DNA of 64,000 nucleotides from Manihot esculenta (lineage: Eukaryota; Streptophyta; Magnoliopsida; Malpighiales; Euphorbiaceae). The position numbers and the translations under genes were made by a program. Of the stretch, positions 10,063 through 21,000 are shown one piece after another. The stretch is taken from NCBI RefSeq assembly GCF_001659605.2, contig NC_035163.2, forward strand, positions 33,134,158-33,198,157, written 5' to 3'. How positions within the stretch are numbered: the stretch's first letter is position 1; every line of letters starts with the position of its first letter. The notes beneath the pieces were generated by a model. The model ran no database searches, was not told the DNA's origin, and worked only from the letters and a program-made list of their open reading frames with translations.

Positions 10063-12281
10063 TGTAATACCCGGCTAGACTCCGGTATCGAAATCCCTAC
10101 CGTCCGGTGGGATCTCGAACGTCGGAAATCTCTAGAAGGGTAAGAACACGTTTTATAAAATGTTTTCATGTATTTTAATGTTTTAAGTATAAAAGAAAAT
10201 GAGTTTTTACATGAAAATAGCATGGGAGGAAAACTCAGGTTCGGCCGCCGAAAGGCAAGTTCGGCCGCCGAACATGCATGCGTTTTGGAGGCACGTTAGG
10301 CCCCCGAAAGCATGAGTGAGGGAAGTCCAGGTTCGGCCGCCGAACCTCATGTTCGGCCGCCGAACATGGCATGCATGCGGAGGCACATTCGGCCCCCGAA
10401 CGTGGTCTGGCCAGCCACTATAAAAGGGTCCCTTAGCCGAAAACGGGCGAGCTTTTCCCCATTTTCGGCCAAGGTGAGCTTTCCGCCGCCCCTCACCCAT
10501 TTTTGATGTTCTTCCTCTAAATCTTTCAAGATTTTCACTTGTTTTCCCTTGGTTTTGAAGATTTAAGCTTTTGAAACAAGCTTTGGAGCTTTGGGAACTC
10601 AGGAGCTCATTTTCGTGGATCTCCAAGTTTAGGTCGTCTCCCTCTCGATCTTCAAGAGGTAGGAGCCGATCTTAAGCTCCTTATGTGTTTTAAATAAGTT
10701 TTATGCAAGATCTACGGGTAGAAATGCATGTTAGGGTATATGTTGAGTTTATGGGTTTTGATGCTTTGATGAACAATGTAGCTTGTTTTTGTGTGTTTGA
10801 AGTGTTGTAGTTGGGGTATATGATAGTTTGAGACCCCTAGGTGTAATGTATGTGAGGTATGCATGTTTTAGAACTAGTTTTTACATGATTTGAGCGTGGG
10901 AGGCAAAATGTGCATAGAGGAGCTGAGTTTCTGCCCTTCGGGAGAAGCTCAGGTTCGGCCGCCGAAGTGACTTTCGGCCGCCGAACCCTCTTTTGTGGAG
11001 GCAGCATTCGGCTACCGAAGTTGCCCCCGAAAAGAGACTTTCGTCTCTGTCCGGGACTTTCGGCCGCCGAAGGTGCCGCCGAAAGTGCACTGTTCAGCCA
11101 TTTCATGCATATTTCTATGTGATGTTTTCATGATGTTCTAGGGGGTTTTTGGGGAGTATTTAAGAGTCATGTTTATGTATGTTCGGTCCCTCATTTGAGT
11201 CCACCTGTGTAGGTTCGGACCCGAGAAATCAGGGACCCCAGCAGTGAGATAGCTGCTTCAGAGTCTGTTGAGCTTCAGCTAAGAGGTGAGTGGAATGAAC
11301 CTTAAGTTTTTAATCAAATGAAATATAACTTTTTGGAGCATGTTCATGCATCATATATGCCATGTGATATTCTAGGTTGTTTGCATTAGTATTCACGAAT
11401 ATGTTGCACTGCATAATATGATGTGGATGCGGATTGGCTATTGGATGATCCTCTAGTCCTCCTATGGTATGATATAATGATGATACGGTATGGATTGCCA
11501 GTGAGGCCCATTCTACGCCCCTGGACTATGTTAAGAGAAAGACCAGTGAGGCCCATTCTACGCCCCTGGCATATTGGAATGTTATGTTATGTTATGTATG
11601 TAAGAGGAAGACCAGTGAGGCCCATTCTACGCCCCTGGCACGATTGGACTATGTTGAGGACTATGGGTGACGATACCATCCTTATGTGATATGTTTGTGA
11701 TGTGTTGCATTTCATGGAAGCATGAAATATTTTAACATATGTTTTCTCTATTCTGCTCACTGGGCTTTATAGCTCACCCCTCTCCCCTAACCCCAGATGT
11801 GCAGGTACAGGGTAGACCAGGAGGTTAGCCATGGTATGAAGCAATGTTATGTAATAGTTAGATTGTGGACATGACAATTGTATTATGATGTAATGTAAAA
11901 GAGTTTTAAGTTATGATTATGTAATTTGAATATTGAGGATAGAGTTGTGCTTGACCAATACAGATTGTTAATCCCACTTGTATGTACATGGTCTTTATGA
12001 TATGAGATATGAGGTTATGTTTCAACCAAGCTTATGTATGATGAGTTACCCCATTGGAGCATTTGATGAGGACTCCAGTGGAGGTTTATGATATGTTTAT
12101 GTTTATGTACAGGTTGAGCTTGGTTGTTATATGAGAATGTTTACAGGTTTATGAGTTTTGTTGATCATGTATGGGATTTACAGGTTTACAGGATATATGT
12201 CAGGCTTGCTACGGGTCCCGGCGGCCTTACGCCGATCTGGATCCTAGCGCCGGTAGCGGTCCGGATTTCCGGGCTGTTACA
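10063..12281 (+). repeat. A 3' LTR
   Basis: This 2,219-bp LTR begins TGTAATACCCGG and ends CTGTTACA. It matches the 5' LTR except for the missing 55-bp unit and about three substitutions. TATA box at 10419-10426. Confidence 0.95.
11498..11638 (+). repeat. A 3' LTR hairpin-armed 27-bp repeats, three copies
   Basis: Copies at 11498-11524, 11543-11569 and 11612-11638 are the counterparts of 3924-4064, with the same sequence and spacing. Confidence 0.85.
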
Positions 12282-12286
12282 CAGAC
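12282..12286. repeat. Target-site duplication of A, right copy
   Basis: CAGAC directly follows the 3' LTR of A and matches 2429-2433. The interrupted sequence of element P continues after it. Confidence 0.93.
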
Positions 12287-12469
12287 TCACTCTATTCTCT
12301 TTCTAACCTTAGTCTTTCTTCTTTTCTCTTTCTTTTACTCGAAACTATGAGGTGAAAAGATCATTCTTACTATAACTACAAGTAACAACTCAAGGTTACC
12401 ACATCTCATAGCAACTCTAGCTATTCCCTTTCCTCAGACTTCCTATTTCTTACTTGCTACTCTGATCAT
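12287..12469 (-). pseudogene. P element spacer between gag and decayed protease
   Basis: This stretch continues P across the A insertion. It is low-complexity and purine-rich on the minus strand and resembles 52200-52340 in element E, which links two decayed protease copies there. I see no open frame in it. Confidence 0.5.
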
Positions 12470-13102
12470 CTAATTCTGTTTTCCTTTACGAATCTCACAA
12501 CATATAGACAGCAGACTACGCAAAAACATAAGCATACCTGGCACCTCTGTGTCAAATGTGGCTGCCTCCTGCTGAACAGCTCTACCAGAAAATGTCCGCT
12601 GGGACGGAACTATCCAAGGCGCAACAGGACACTTACGTATCATATGCCCTTCCTGACCACACCTATAACATCCTGCTATCCCTACACGAAAGACTCCCTG
12701 ATGCAACCGTCCACACCTCAAACATTTTGGTCTACCTATACCAGAACTCGGACCAGCATCACTATACAACCTAGGGTTTATCCTATTCCAGAACTCCTTT
12801 TTCTTTGACCCTTTAAGGCCTCTAACTTTTTTCTTTCTTCCCCACTTCACTCCTTTCCAAGTAGCTGTACTCGAAGTGGAGGGATCATTTTCTCCTATAC
12901 CTGACATCTTAGACTCCTTGGTCTGGGCAGTTTCTGAAGACCTTTCATCCAACTTCACCTGTACACCTATATCCCTTTTTTGCACATCCACTTCCATCTC
13001 TTTCCTATCTCCAGATACTCTCCCTAGATCCATTCCTTCCCTGCTTTCATCAAAAGACCCTTCAGACGGATCTGAATCAATCTGAGGACTAATTCCACTC
13101 AT
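12470..13102 (-). CDS. P mini-Gag lacking the capsid domain
   Basis: The open frame of 210 residues starts at the ATG matching the usual gag start (MSGIS here instead of MRGTR). An acidic N-terminal part (SFDESREGM, MEVDVQKRD) is followed, without the proline/tyrosine-rich segment or capsid, by the basic linker (WGRKKK, FWNRI) and the zinc knuckle [14 protein letters not shown]. In the upstream knuckle-like motif the last Cys is replaced (CLRCGRLHQGVF). Capsid normally drives Gag assembly, so this product could bind RNA but probably not form particles alone. Q shows the same junction (AQT then SG then DPST), so the deletion is ancestral. The acceptor-like TGTTTTCAG lies just before the start. 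Whether it is translated is unknown. Confidence 0.6.
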   Translation of the reverse strand: MSGISPQIDSDPSEGSFDESREGMDLGRVSGDRKEMEVDVQKRDIGVQVKLDERSSETAQTKESKMSGIGENDPSTSSTATWKGVKWGRKKKVRGLKGSKKKEFWNRINPRLYSDAGPSSGIGRPKCLRCGRLHQGVFRVGIAGCYRCGQEGHMIRKCPVAPWIVPSQRTFSGRAVQQEAATFDTEVPGMLMFLRSLLSICCEIRKGKQN

Positions 13103-13369
13103 CTTAGCTCTTCTGAAAACACAAAACACCAATAGACAAACATTAGCACACATATCGTTCATATGAAAGACACATGAACATAGAACAGATACATGCATAG
13201 CATACATCATGGCATTTCATATCAGCATGCAAAACAAAACTTAACAACCTAGTGGACATGATTTTACTTCTTGTGCTTGCCTTTCTATGATTCAATCAAC
13301 CTCTTTCCGATGTGGGATCTCTAATCCTTGAACAAACATGCTCACACACCGTACTGTTGAGGACCCTAT

Positions 13370-13381
13370 GCTCTGATACCA
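13370..13381 (-). promoter_or_regulatory. P primer-binding site (tRNA-iMet)
   Basis: The plus strand reads GCTCTGATACCA, so the minus strand is TGGTATCAGAGC, two bases from the LTR edge at 13384. The following minus-strand text (ATAGGGTCCTC) is of the leader type shared with B and E. Confidence 0.92.
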
Positions 13382-13383
13382 TC

Positions 13384-15711
13384 TGTAACACCCCGGAAAC
13401 CGGTACCTCTCTGTAACGGCCCAAAGTGCTCGGCACTAGGATCCAGATCGGCTTAAGGCCGCCTAGACCCGTAGTAAGCCTGCTATGAACTCTGTGTACC
13501 TGATAAAATCCCATACATGATCCAACTCGACTACTAACTTTTCCAACGTTTTCTGTAAAAACTACCAGACTTAACCTTTAAAACATCAGACATCTCAATA
13601 TGAAATAGCCCTCAGGGCTAAACCAGTGATACTCTACCAAGTAACCTCCATGCACTATGCGCTGTGTCATAGAACCCACTCTGTAGGGTCAGCATATCAT
13701 AAGTTAACCTTGGCTACCATAGAGTCACAGGAATCAAACCTGGTCTTCCCTCTGCACTAGTCTTGGGTCAAGGGAATTAAACCCTGTCTTCCCGCATAGT
13801 TATAATTCACTGGGTTTTCGAAACATAACATCTATTAAGTCTGTTTTGACTCATTTCTCATCAAGAAACATAAAACAGGATACATGCAAACACTAGGGAT
13901 CAACACACACTAGGCAAAGCACATTCTAAGCCATATCATATGAACTTACTATCTATTACATGCCTTTACATATATCTCTTGAATTTACATTATGTCCACA
14001 CTAAGCTATTACACATGCAGTCGTCTAATCAACACTCTGCTGTTGCTGACTTCCCTGCTATACTGAACCTGCAAAACTGGGATTAAGGGAAAGGGATGAG
14101 CTTCTAAAGCCCAGTGAGTAGAAACACTGAAAAACAGTTCATTAATACACACTTACATGAATGTGGCACAACACAAACATTTCACATCTCGGATTAGACA
14201 TGACCTCAAAACTCCCTCTGTCGGCACCCGATTCCCAGAGGAACTCACACAGGATTTTCACTGCCATGACAGATCGTGGGCTATTGATGTCGCCTTGGTC
14301 CAATCCCCACTATCAGTAAATAATGCAATGCACCATATTCGTGATTCTAATGCAATCACCCTAATACATAACATGGTATCCATGATGCATGAACTATGCT
14401 AAAGCATTCCATTTTCTCAGTATAAAAGATTAAGTTTAGTTCTACTCACCTCTGCTCCTCTAGCAGAACACAGACCTGACTCAGTAACACCTACCACTGG
14501 TGACCTCCTCGATCTCTCGGGTCCAATCCTACACAAATGGACTCGAATGAGGTGTCTAACATACTCTTATCAATTCTTAAACAACTTCCCAAAACCCCTT
14601 AACAAGCTCTTCGAATAATCACATAACGCATGCAAAAGAAAGGTTAGACAGAACACATTCGGTAGTAGGTTCGGCGGCCGAATGCCTTGTCCAGAGCCGA
14701 AACTCGCATACTTTCGGCGTCCGAATCTCCACTTTCGGCTGCCGAACCCTTTCGGGGGCAAGGTTCGGGGGCCACAACACACTCCAGAGATGAAAGTCTC
14801 TAACCTTCGGCAGCACCTTCGGCGGCCGAACCTCCTAAACAGAGCCGAACCTTAACACACTCGGGGGCAAGCTGTGGCAGCCTAAGCCACCATGCAAGAG
14901 GTTCGGCGGCCGAATGCTCCTTCGGCTGCCGAACCTGAGTTCATCCAGAACTCAGCTTCGGGCACCACCAAGCTCCTCAATCCATTCCAACACCCAAAAC
15001 ATGCATAACTCCACTCCTCAACACACATATACTCAAGTCTACGAACAAAGGGGTCCAAAACTAACTTACAACCCCAACAAAACAACAAACATAACACATA
15101 AACAAGCTTTCATGCATCACGCATCAAAAACTAAACTTAAACCCTATATATGCAACTCTACCCTTACCCTCTTTAAAAGCTAGTATAACTCATTAAAACA
15201 AGTTAAAAAAACTGCCCTTACCTCCTGAAAACAGAAGCTGATCAACCTGACCCTAAGGATAAGCACCACCTTCCCTTCACCTTCTCCAAACTACCAAACC
15301 TCTCTTTTCCCTTAAACCCTTCACAACCAACCCAATAAAAACTTAACAAGATGATAAAAACAAAACAAGTGACTCATGGAGGACGTGGCCTCACCTCAAG
15401 AAGTGAAAGGAACAGAAATCCATCCATTTCACCGACTGGAGGCGCTGACAAAGAGGGCTGGCCGACTCACCTTCGGCTGCCAAACCTGCATGGAAAACCA
15501 TGCAACGTTCTGGGGCCGAACATGACCTTCGGAAGCCGAATCTAAGCACTTTCGGCGGCCGAACATTGCCTTCGGCGGCCGAACATGGCAAAAGTCCCCA
15601 TAGTCCTTTCTCTTCAAAACTCAATCCAAAACTAATTCAACACCTGTAAAAACTTAAAAACATTTTAGAAAACCATTTTCTTACCCTTCTAGCCAACTCT
15701 GACATCCTCGA
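13384..15711 (-). repeat. P 5' LTR, main part
   Basis: On the plus strand it starts TGTAACACCCCGG, the U5 end of a minus-strand LTR. The terminus is duplicated: a second TGTAACGGCCC lies about 28 bp further in, as in E (and, with slight change, Q). The LTR is split by element B after 15711; its last 50 bp are 25661-25710, giving 2,378 bp in all. Confidence 0.92.
15707..15711. repeat. Target-site duplication of B, left copy
   Basis: CTCGA precedes the TG of B and is repeated at 25656-25660, after which the sequence of P's LTR continues exactly as at 1332-1381. Confidence 0.93.
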
Positions 15712-17992
15712 TGTAACAGCCCGCTTACCGGACCATCACCGGCACTAGGATCCAGATCGGCTTAAGGCCGCCGGGACCCGTAGTAAGCCTACTGTCAACT
15801 CTGTGTACCTGATAAAACCCATACATGATCATACTTAAGCTTAAAACTGTTACTTACTCTTCTTTTTTTTTTTTTTCTTTGCTTGACTATCTTTTCTTTT
15901 CTTGAAACTTTTCTCATCAACTAAGCCTGGACTATGCATGCTCTGTCTGTATGCACTCGAAGAGTGATACCTGCTATGGTACCATACAGTAACTACAGAG
16001 ATAGAAAGACTACCATGCACCAAACCTAGCGCATCATAACAACATTATCTCAATCATAAAATGATCATGTGCAAAGGGATAAACATACACTAGGGCCAAG
16101 CACAATTCTATAACTCAATACATAACTTGCTATTACATCATTTCTATACATTACATAAACTCTGTACTGTACATCATTATCATGTCCACTATTCTATACT
16201 ATTACATATGCCTTTTACCCTTGCTTTCTCTTTCTCTTTCTCTTCTCTGAGGCCCTGAAAAAATGGGGTTAGGGAGAGGGATGAGCTGCTAAAGCCCAGT
16301 GAGCGGAATCTATAAAAACATCACATTTAAAACATGCTATCATATGATGCATCACTGCACAAACATTTCACATCTCGGATTGGACATGATCCCAAAACTC
16401 CCTCTATCAGTGCCCGGCCCCCAAAGGAGCTCACACAGGTCTTTCACTAACTACTCATGGTGCCCGACCCTATAAGGGCTCTCACAGGACTCATCCAAGG
16501 TAAATGCCCGGCCCCAAAGGAGCTCACATAGGACAAACAATAAAGACAGACTTATGGGCTATTGAGATCGCCTCGGTCCAATCCACATATACAAGTAATA
16601 ATGCAATGCATCAACTTGATGAATACTAATGCAAAGCATCCTACATACACATGGCATAATGATGCATGAATCATGCTAAAACAGTTCTTAACTTTTAAAA
16701 TAAAGTTCTGTTCCACTCACCTCTGACAACTGCTGAGCAGTCTCTGTAACTCTAACTCTGTGGGCCTCCTTGGTCTCTCGGGTCCGTTCCTACACAGGTG
16801 TACTCAAATGAGGACCAAACTTACTTAAACATAACTCTTAATATCTCCCCAAAACCCCTCTAAAACATCATAGGCATGCATGGAAAAATGGGCAAAAGAA
16901 GGCTGGACTGGGCACTTTCGGCGGCTGGTTCGGCGGCCGAAACCTCCCTCCAGAGACGAAACTCATGCATGTTCGGCGGCACCTTCGGCGGCCGAAAGCC
17001 TCGTCCAGAGACGAAACTCATGCACTTTCGGCGGCCGAACTCCCTCTTTCGGCGGCCGAAAGTCCCTTTCTCACCCAAAAGCCTAGCTTTCGGGGGCAAG
17101 GTTTGGCAGCCGAAACTGCCTCCACAAGGGGTTCGGCGGCCGAACCTTGCTTCGGCGGCCGAACCTGGATTCTCCAGAAAGGCAGAATCCGAGCACAACT
17201 CATGCTCTCAGCCTCCAAAATCCTATCAAACACCCATAACATGCATACCAACACTTCTCAACGCACAAAGAACATAACTCATGCATCTAGAGGCCTAAAA
17301 ACTAGCTCAAGCCTCAAAAACAACAACAAAACTCATAGAAACTCATATGATCAACATATGCTCAAACTCATGTTTATACCCCCAAAACATGCCCTAAAAC
17401 TCTCTACAACTCTTAAAACTTGCTTTAAACATAAGGGGAGGTGAGGATCCATGCTTACCTCTTGAAGACCTAGAGGATTGATGATCCAAGCTTGGAGATG
17501 GGGGAAAACTCAATCAAAATCTCCAAGTGCTCAACTTTGCTTCCTTTTGCTCAAAACTCTAAAACAAAACTCATATCAAGTTAAAACATGCAAGATTTGA
17601 GGAAAACATGAGAAATCACACCAAGGAGAGCTTGAACCTACCTTTGACCCAAAAACAGAGTGTGTACCACTCAAGTCTCGGGCAAAGGGGCTTTTGTAGT
17701 GGCCAACCGACTCTTCCTTCGGCGGCCTAACGTGCATGCGAAACCATGCAACTTTCGGCGGCCGAACTTCACCTTCGGCGGCCGAACCTGGCTTTTGTCC
17801 CCTTGGCCTTTTCATTTCAAAACTCAATTTTCTTAACTCAAAACATGCAAACATGATAAAAACACTTAAAAACATCTTAAAAACCTTTCTTATACCCTTA
17901 GGGCAAGCTCCGACATCCTCGAATCCCGACTTCCAACGGAAAATCCGCCGGAACGTAGGAATTCCGATACCGGGGTCTAGCCGGGTATTACA
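15712..17992 (-). repeat. B 3' LTR
   Basis: The left LTR of a minus-strand element, TGTAACAGCCCG to GGGTATTACA on the plus strand. It matches 23374-25655. A 14-base T tract lies near 15862. Motif arrays of TTCGGCGGCCGAA occur at about 16915-17165 and 17715-17790. Confidence 0.95.
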
Positions 17993-18029
17993 TTCTCCCC
18001 CCCTTAAGAACATTCGTCCCCGAATGTTC
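17993..18029 (-). promoter_or_regulatory. B polypurine tract and hairpin
   Basis: The C-rich plus-strand tract after the LTR (17993-18005) is the polypurine tract on the minus strand. The adjoining inverted repeat at 18008-18029 has perfect 9-bp arms GAACATTCG and CGAATGTTC. Confidence 0.88.
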
Positions 18030-18098
18030 CTCTCTAACTCAAACATACTCATAACACAACATAAGGCACATAAAGAACAAAAGAAACTAGAACTAACC

Positions 18099-21000
18099 TC
18101 AAAAGAGATGGGGGTACTGTTGGAGCATAGACTCCCTTGTCTCCCAGGTGCACTCTTCGATATTATGGTGGTTCCAGAGGACTTTCACCATCGGGATCTC
18201 CTTGTTCCTTAGCTTTCTGATCTGGGTGTCAATGATCCGCACTGGTTGTTCTACATACGTGAGATCACCTAGGATCTCCACATCTGGTTCGCTGAGAACC
18301 TTACTCGGATCTGACACAAACTTCCTTAGCATCGAAACATGGAAGACTGGATGGATTCTTTCCATAGACATAGGTAAATCAAGCTTATACGACACATTTC
18401 CGACCTTCTGTACAATCTCAAAAGGTCCGATGTACCGTGGAGCTAGCTTACCTTTCCTCCCAAAACGAACCACCCCTTTCATTGGAGGCACCTTCAACAA
18501 GACCAGATCCCCCTCCTCAAACTCTATGTGCTTTCTGCGAACGTCTGCATAGCTCTTCTGCCGACTAACAGCAGTCTTGAGCCTCTCTCTGATGATGGGC
18601 ACCACCCTGTTCGTGATCTCTACTAACTCAGGCCCTGCTAGGGACCTTTCTCCAACCTCTTCCCAACAAACTGGTGACCTGCACTTCCTCCCATACAGAG
18701 CTTCATATGGGGCCATCCCTATGCTAGCATGATGACTATTGTTGTAGGCAAACTCCACTAAGGGTAGATGCTGCCTCCAAGATCCGCCAAAATCTAGCAC
18801 ACACATTCGAAGCATATCTTCTATGGTTTGGATGGTCCTCTCTGACTGTCCGTCAGTCTGTGGATGGAAAGCAGTGCTAAAGTCTAATCTTGTGCCCATA
18901 GCCTCTTGCAGACTTCGCCAAAACCTGGAGGTAAACTGGGGTCCTCTGTCAGACACTATAGAAACAGGAGCCCCATGCAACCTCACAACTTCCTCAAGAT
19001 ACACCTGCGCTAGCTTGTCCACAGAGTAGCCACTCCTGACAGGAATGAAGTGAGCAGATTTAGTCAGTCTATCCACAATCACCCATATGGAGTCTAGTCT
19101 GTTGGACGTTGCCGGTAACCCCACTACAAAATCCATCGCTATGTTCTCCCATTTCCATTCTGGAATCGGCAGTGGGTTAAGCATTCCAGCCGGCTTCTGG
19201 TGCTCTAGCTTCACCCTTTGACATATCTCGCAGGCTGACACAAACTGTGCCACTTCTCTCTTCATTGCTGGCCACCAATAAACTTTCTTCAGATCTTGAT
19301 ACATCTTGGTGGCTCCAGGGTGAATGCTATATCTTGCATTATGAGCTTCTCTCATAATGTCTCCTTTCAAACTGATATCGTCTGGTACACATAGTCTATG
19401 CCCGTAGCGGAGAATCCCTTGGTTGTCGAATCTGAACTCTTCGCTCTTGCCTGACTGAACAGTCCTGGCAATCTTGACCAACACTGGATCCTCATGTTGT
19501 TTCTGAGCCACCTGCTCCAGAAACACGGGTGTAACTCTCATCTGTGCAATCAAAGCACCTGTACCAGTTACCTCTAACTGTAGCCCTTCCTCGACTAACC
19601 TGTAGAAGTCCTTCACCACCGGTCTCCTCTCTGCTGTAATGTGAGATAAACTGCCTAGTGATTTCCGGCTCAAGGCATCGGCTACAACATTTGCCTTTCC
19701 CGGATGATACTGGATCCTACAATCATAATCACTAAGCAATTCCACCCACCGTCTCTGCCTCAAGTTTAACTCTCTCTGACTCAGGATGTGCTGTAGGCTC
19801 TTATGATCTGTAAAGATCTCACATTTCACCCCATAGAGGTAATGCCTCCACATCTTGAGTGCAAAGATAACAGCTGCCATCTCAAGATCGTGTGTCGGAT
19901 AGTTCAGCTCGTGCTTCTTCAGCTGTCTAGAAGCATAAGCTATTACTCTGTCATTCTGCATTAACACACAACCTAATCCCACTCGGGACGCATCACAGAA
20001 CACTGTGAAGTCTTCATCACTAGTAGGCAGAGCTAACACCGGTGCTGAAGTTAATCTTCTCTTTAGCTCTTCGAAACTCTCTTCACATTGGTCAGACCAT
20101 GTGAATCTCTGGTTCTTTCTGGTTAATCTGGTCATAGGAGCCGCTATCTTAGAGAAGTCCTGAACGAACCTCCTGTAGTAGCCTGCCAAACCCAAGAAAC
20201 TCTTGACCTCTGTCACTGTGGTGGGTCTAGGCCAATTGGCTACAGCTTCTATCATCTTGGGGTCCACTGCTATACCTTGATCTGACACTACATGCCCCAA
20301 GAATGAAATGCTCCTTAGCCAGAACTCACACTTGGAGAACTTGGCATATAAACCATGCTCTCTCAAGGTCTGCAGGACTATCCTCAGATGATGGGCATGC
20401 TCCTCTGCATTCCTGGAATACACCAAGATATCATCTATGAAGACAATAACAAAGTGATCCAGGTACTCTCTGAAAACTCGGTTCATGAGATCCATGAATG
20501 CTGCAGGGGCGTTAGTCAACCCGAACGGCATCACTAAGAACTCATAATGCCCATATCTGGTCCTGAAAGCTGTCTTAGGTACATCCTCTTCCCTGATTCT
20601 CAGCTGATGATAGCCCGATCTCAGATCTATCTTAGAAAAACAACCTGCTCCTGCTAGCTGGTCGAATAGATCATCGATCCTGGGTAGAGGATACTTATTC
20701 TTGGTAGTGACTTTGTTCAACTGCCTGTAGTCGATACAAAGTCTAAGGGATCCATCCTTCTTCTTGACAAACAACACTGGAGCACCCCAGGGTGAGGTAC
20801 TTGGACGGATGAAACCCTTATCTACCAACTCCTGTAGCTGCTCTTTCAACTCTTTCAGCTCTGCTGGGGCCATCCTGTAGGGAGGAATAGAGATCGGTCT
20901 GGTACCAGGCACTAACTCAATCTCGAACTCTATTTCCCTATCAGGTGGTAGTCCTGGAAGCTCATCTGGAAACACATCTGGGAACTCTCTGACTACGGGC

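Larger units (their letters stand above)
2434..12281 (+). mobile_element. Element A: full-length but defective chromovirus (Ty3/gypsy)
   Basis: A is structurally complete: 5' LTR, initiator-Met primer site, gag-pol, polypurine tract, 3' LTR and a 5-bp target duplication (cagac). It interrupts the decayed pol of minus-strand element P. The LTRs differ by one 55-bp tandem unit and only about three substitutions that I could see, so insertion was recent. The gag-pol frame nevertheless holds one frameshift and four stops, so A probably moved with proteins supplied by another element. The C-terminal chromodomain and long LTRs suggest the Tekay/Del clade; that clade call is inference. Confidence 0.95.

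Noticed and set aside
15856..15876. T tract of 14 bases as a possible terminator or retroposon tail
   Set aside because: It is inside both LTRs of B at the same place with the same length, so it is LTR sequence, not a tail of another insertion.
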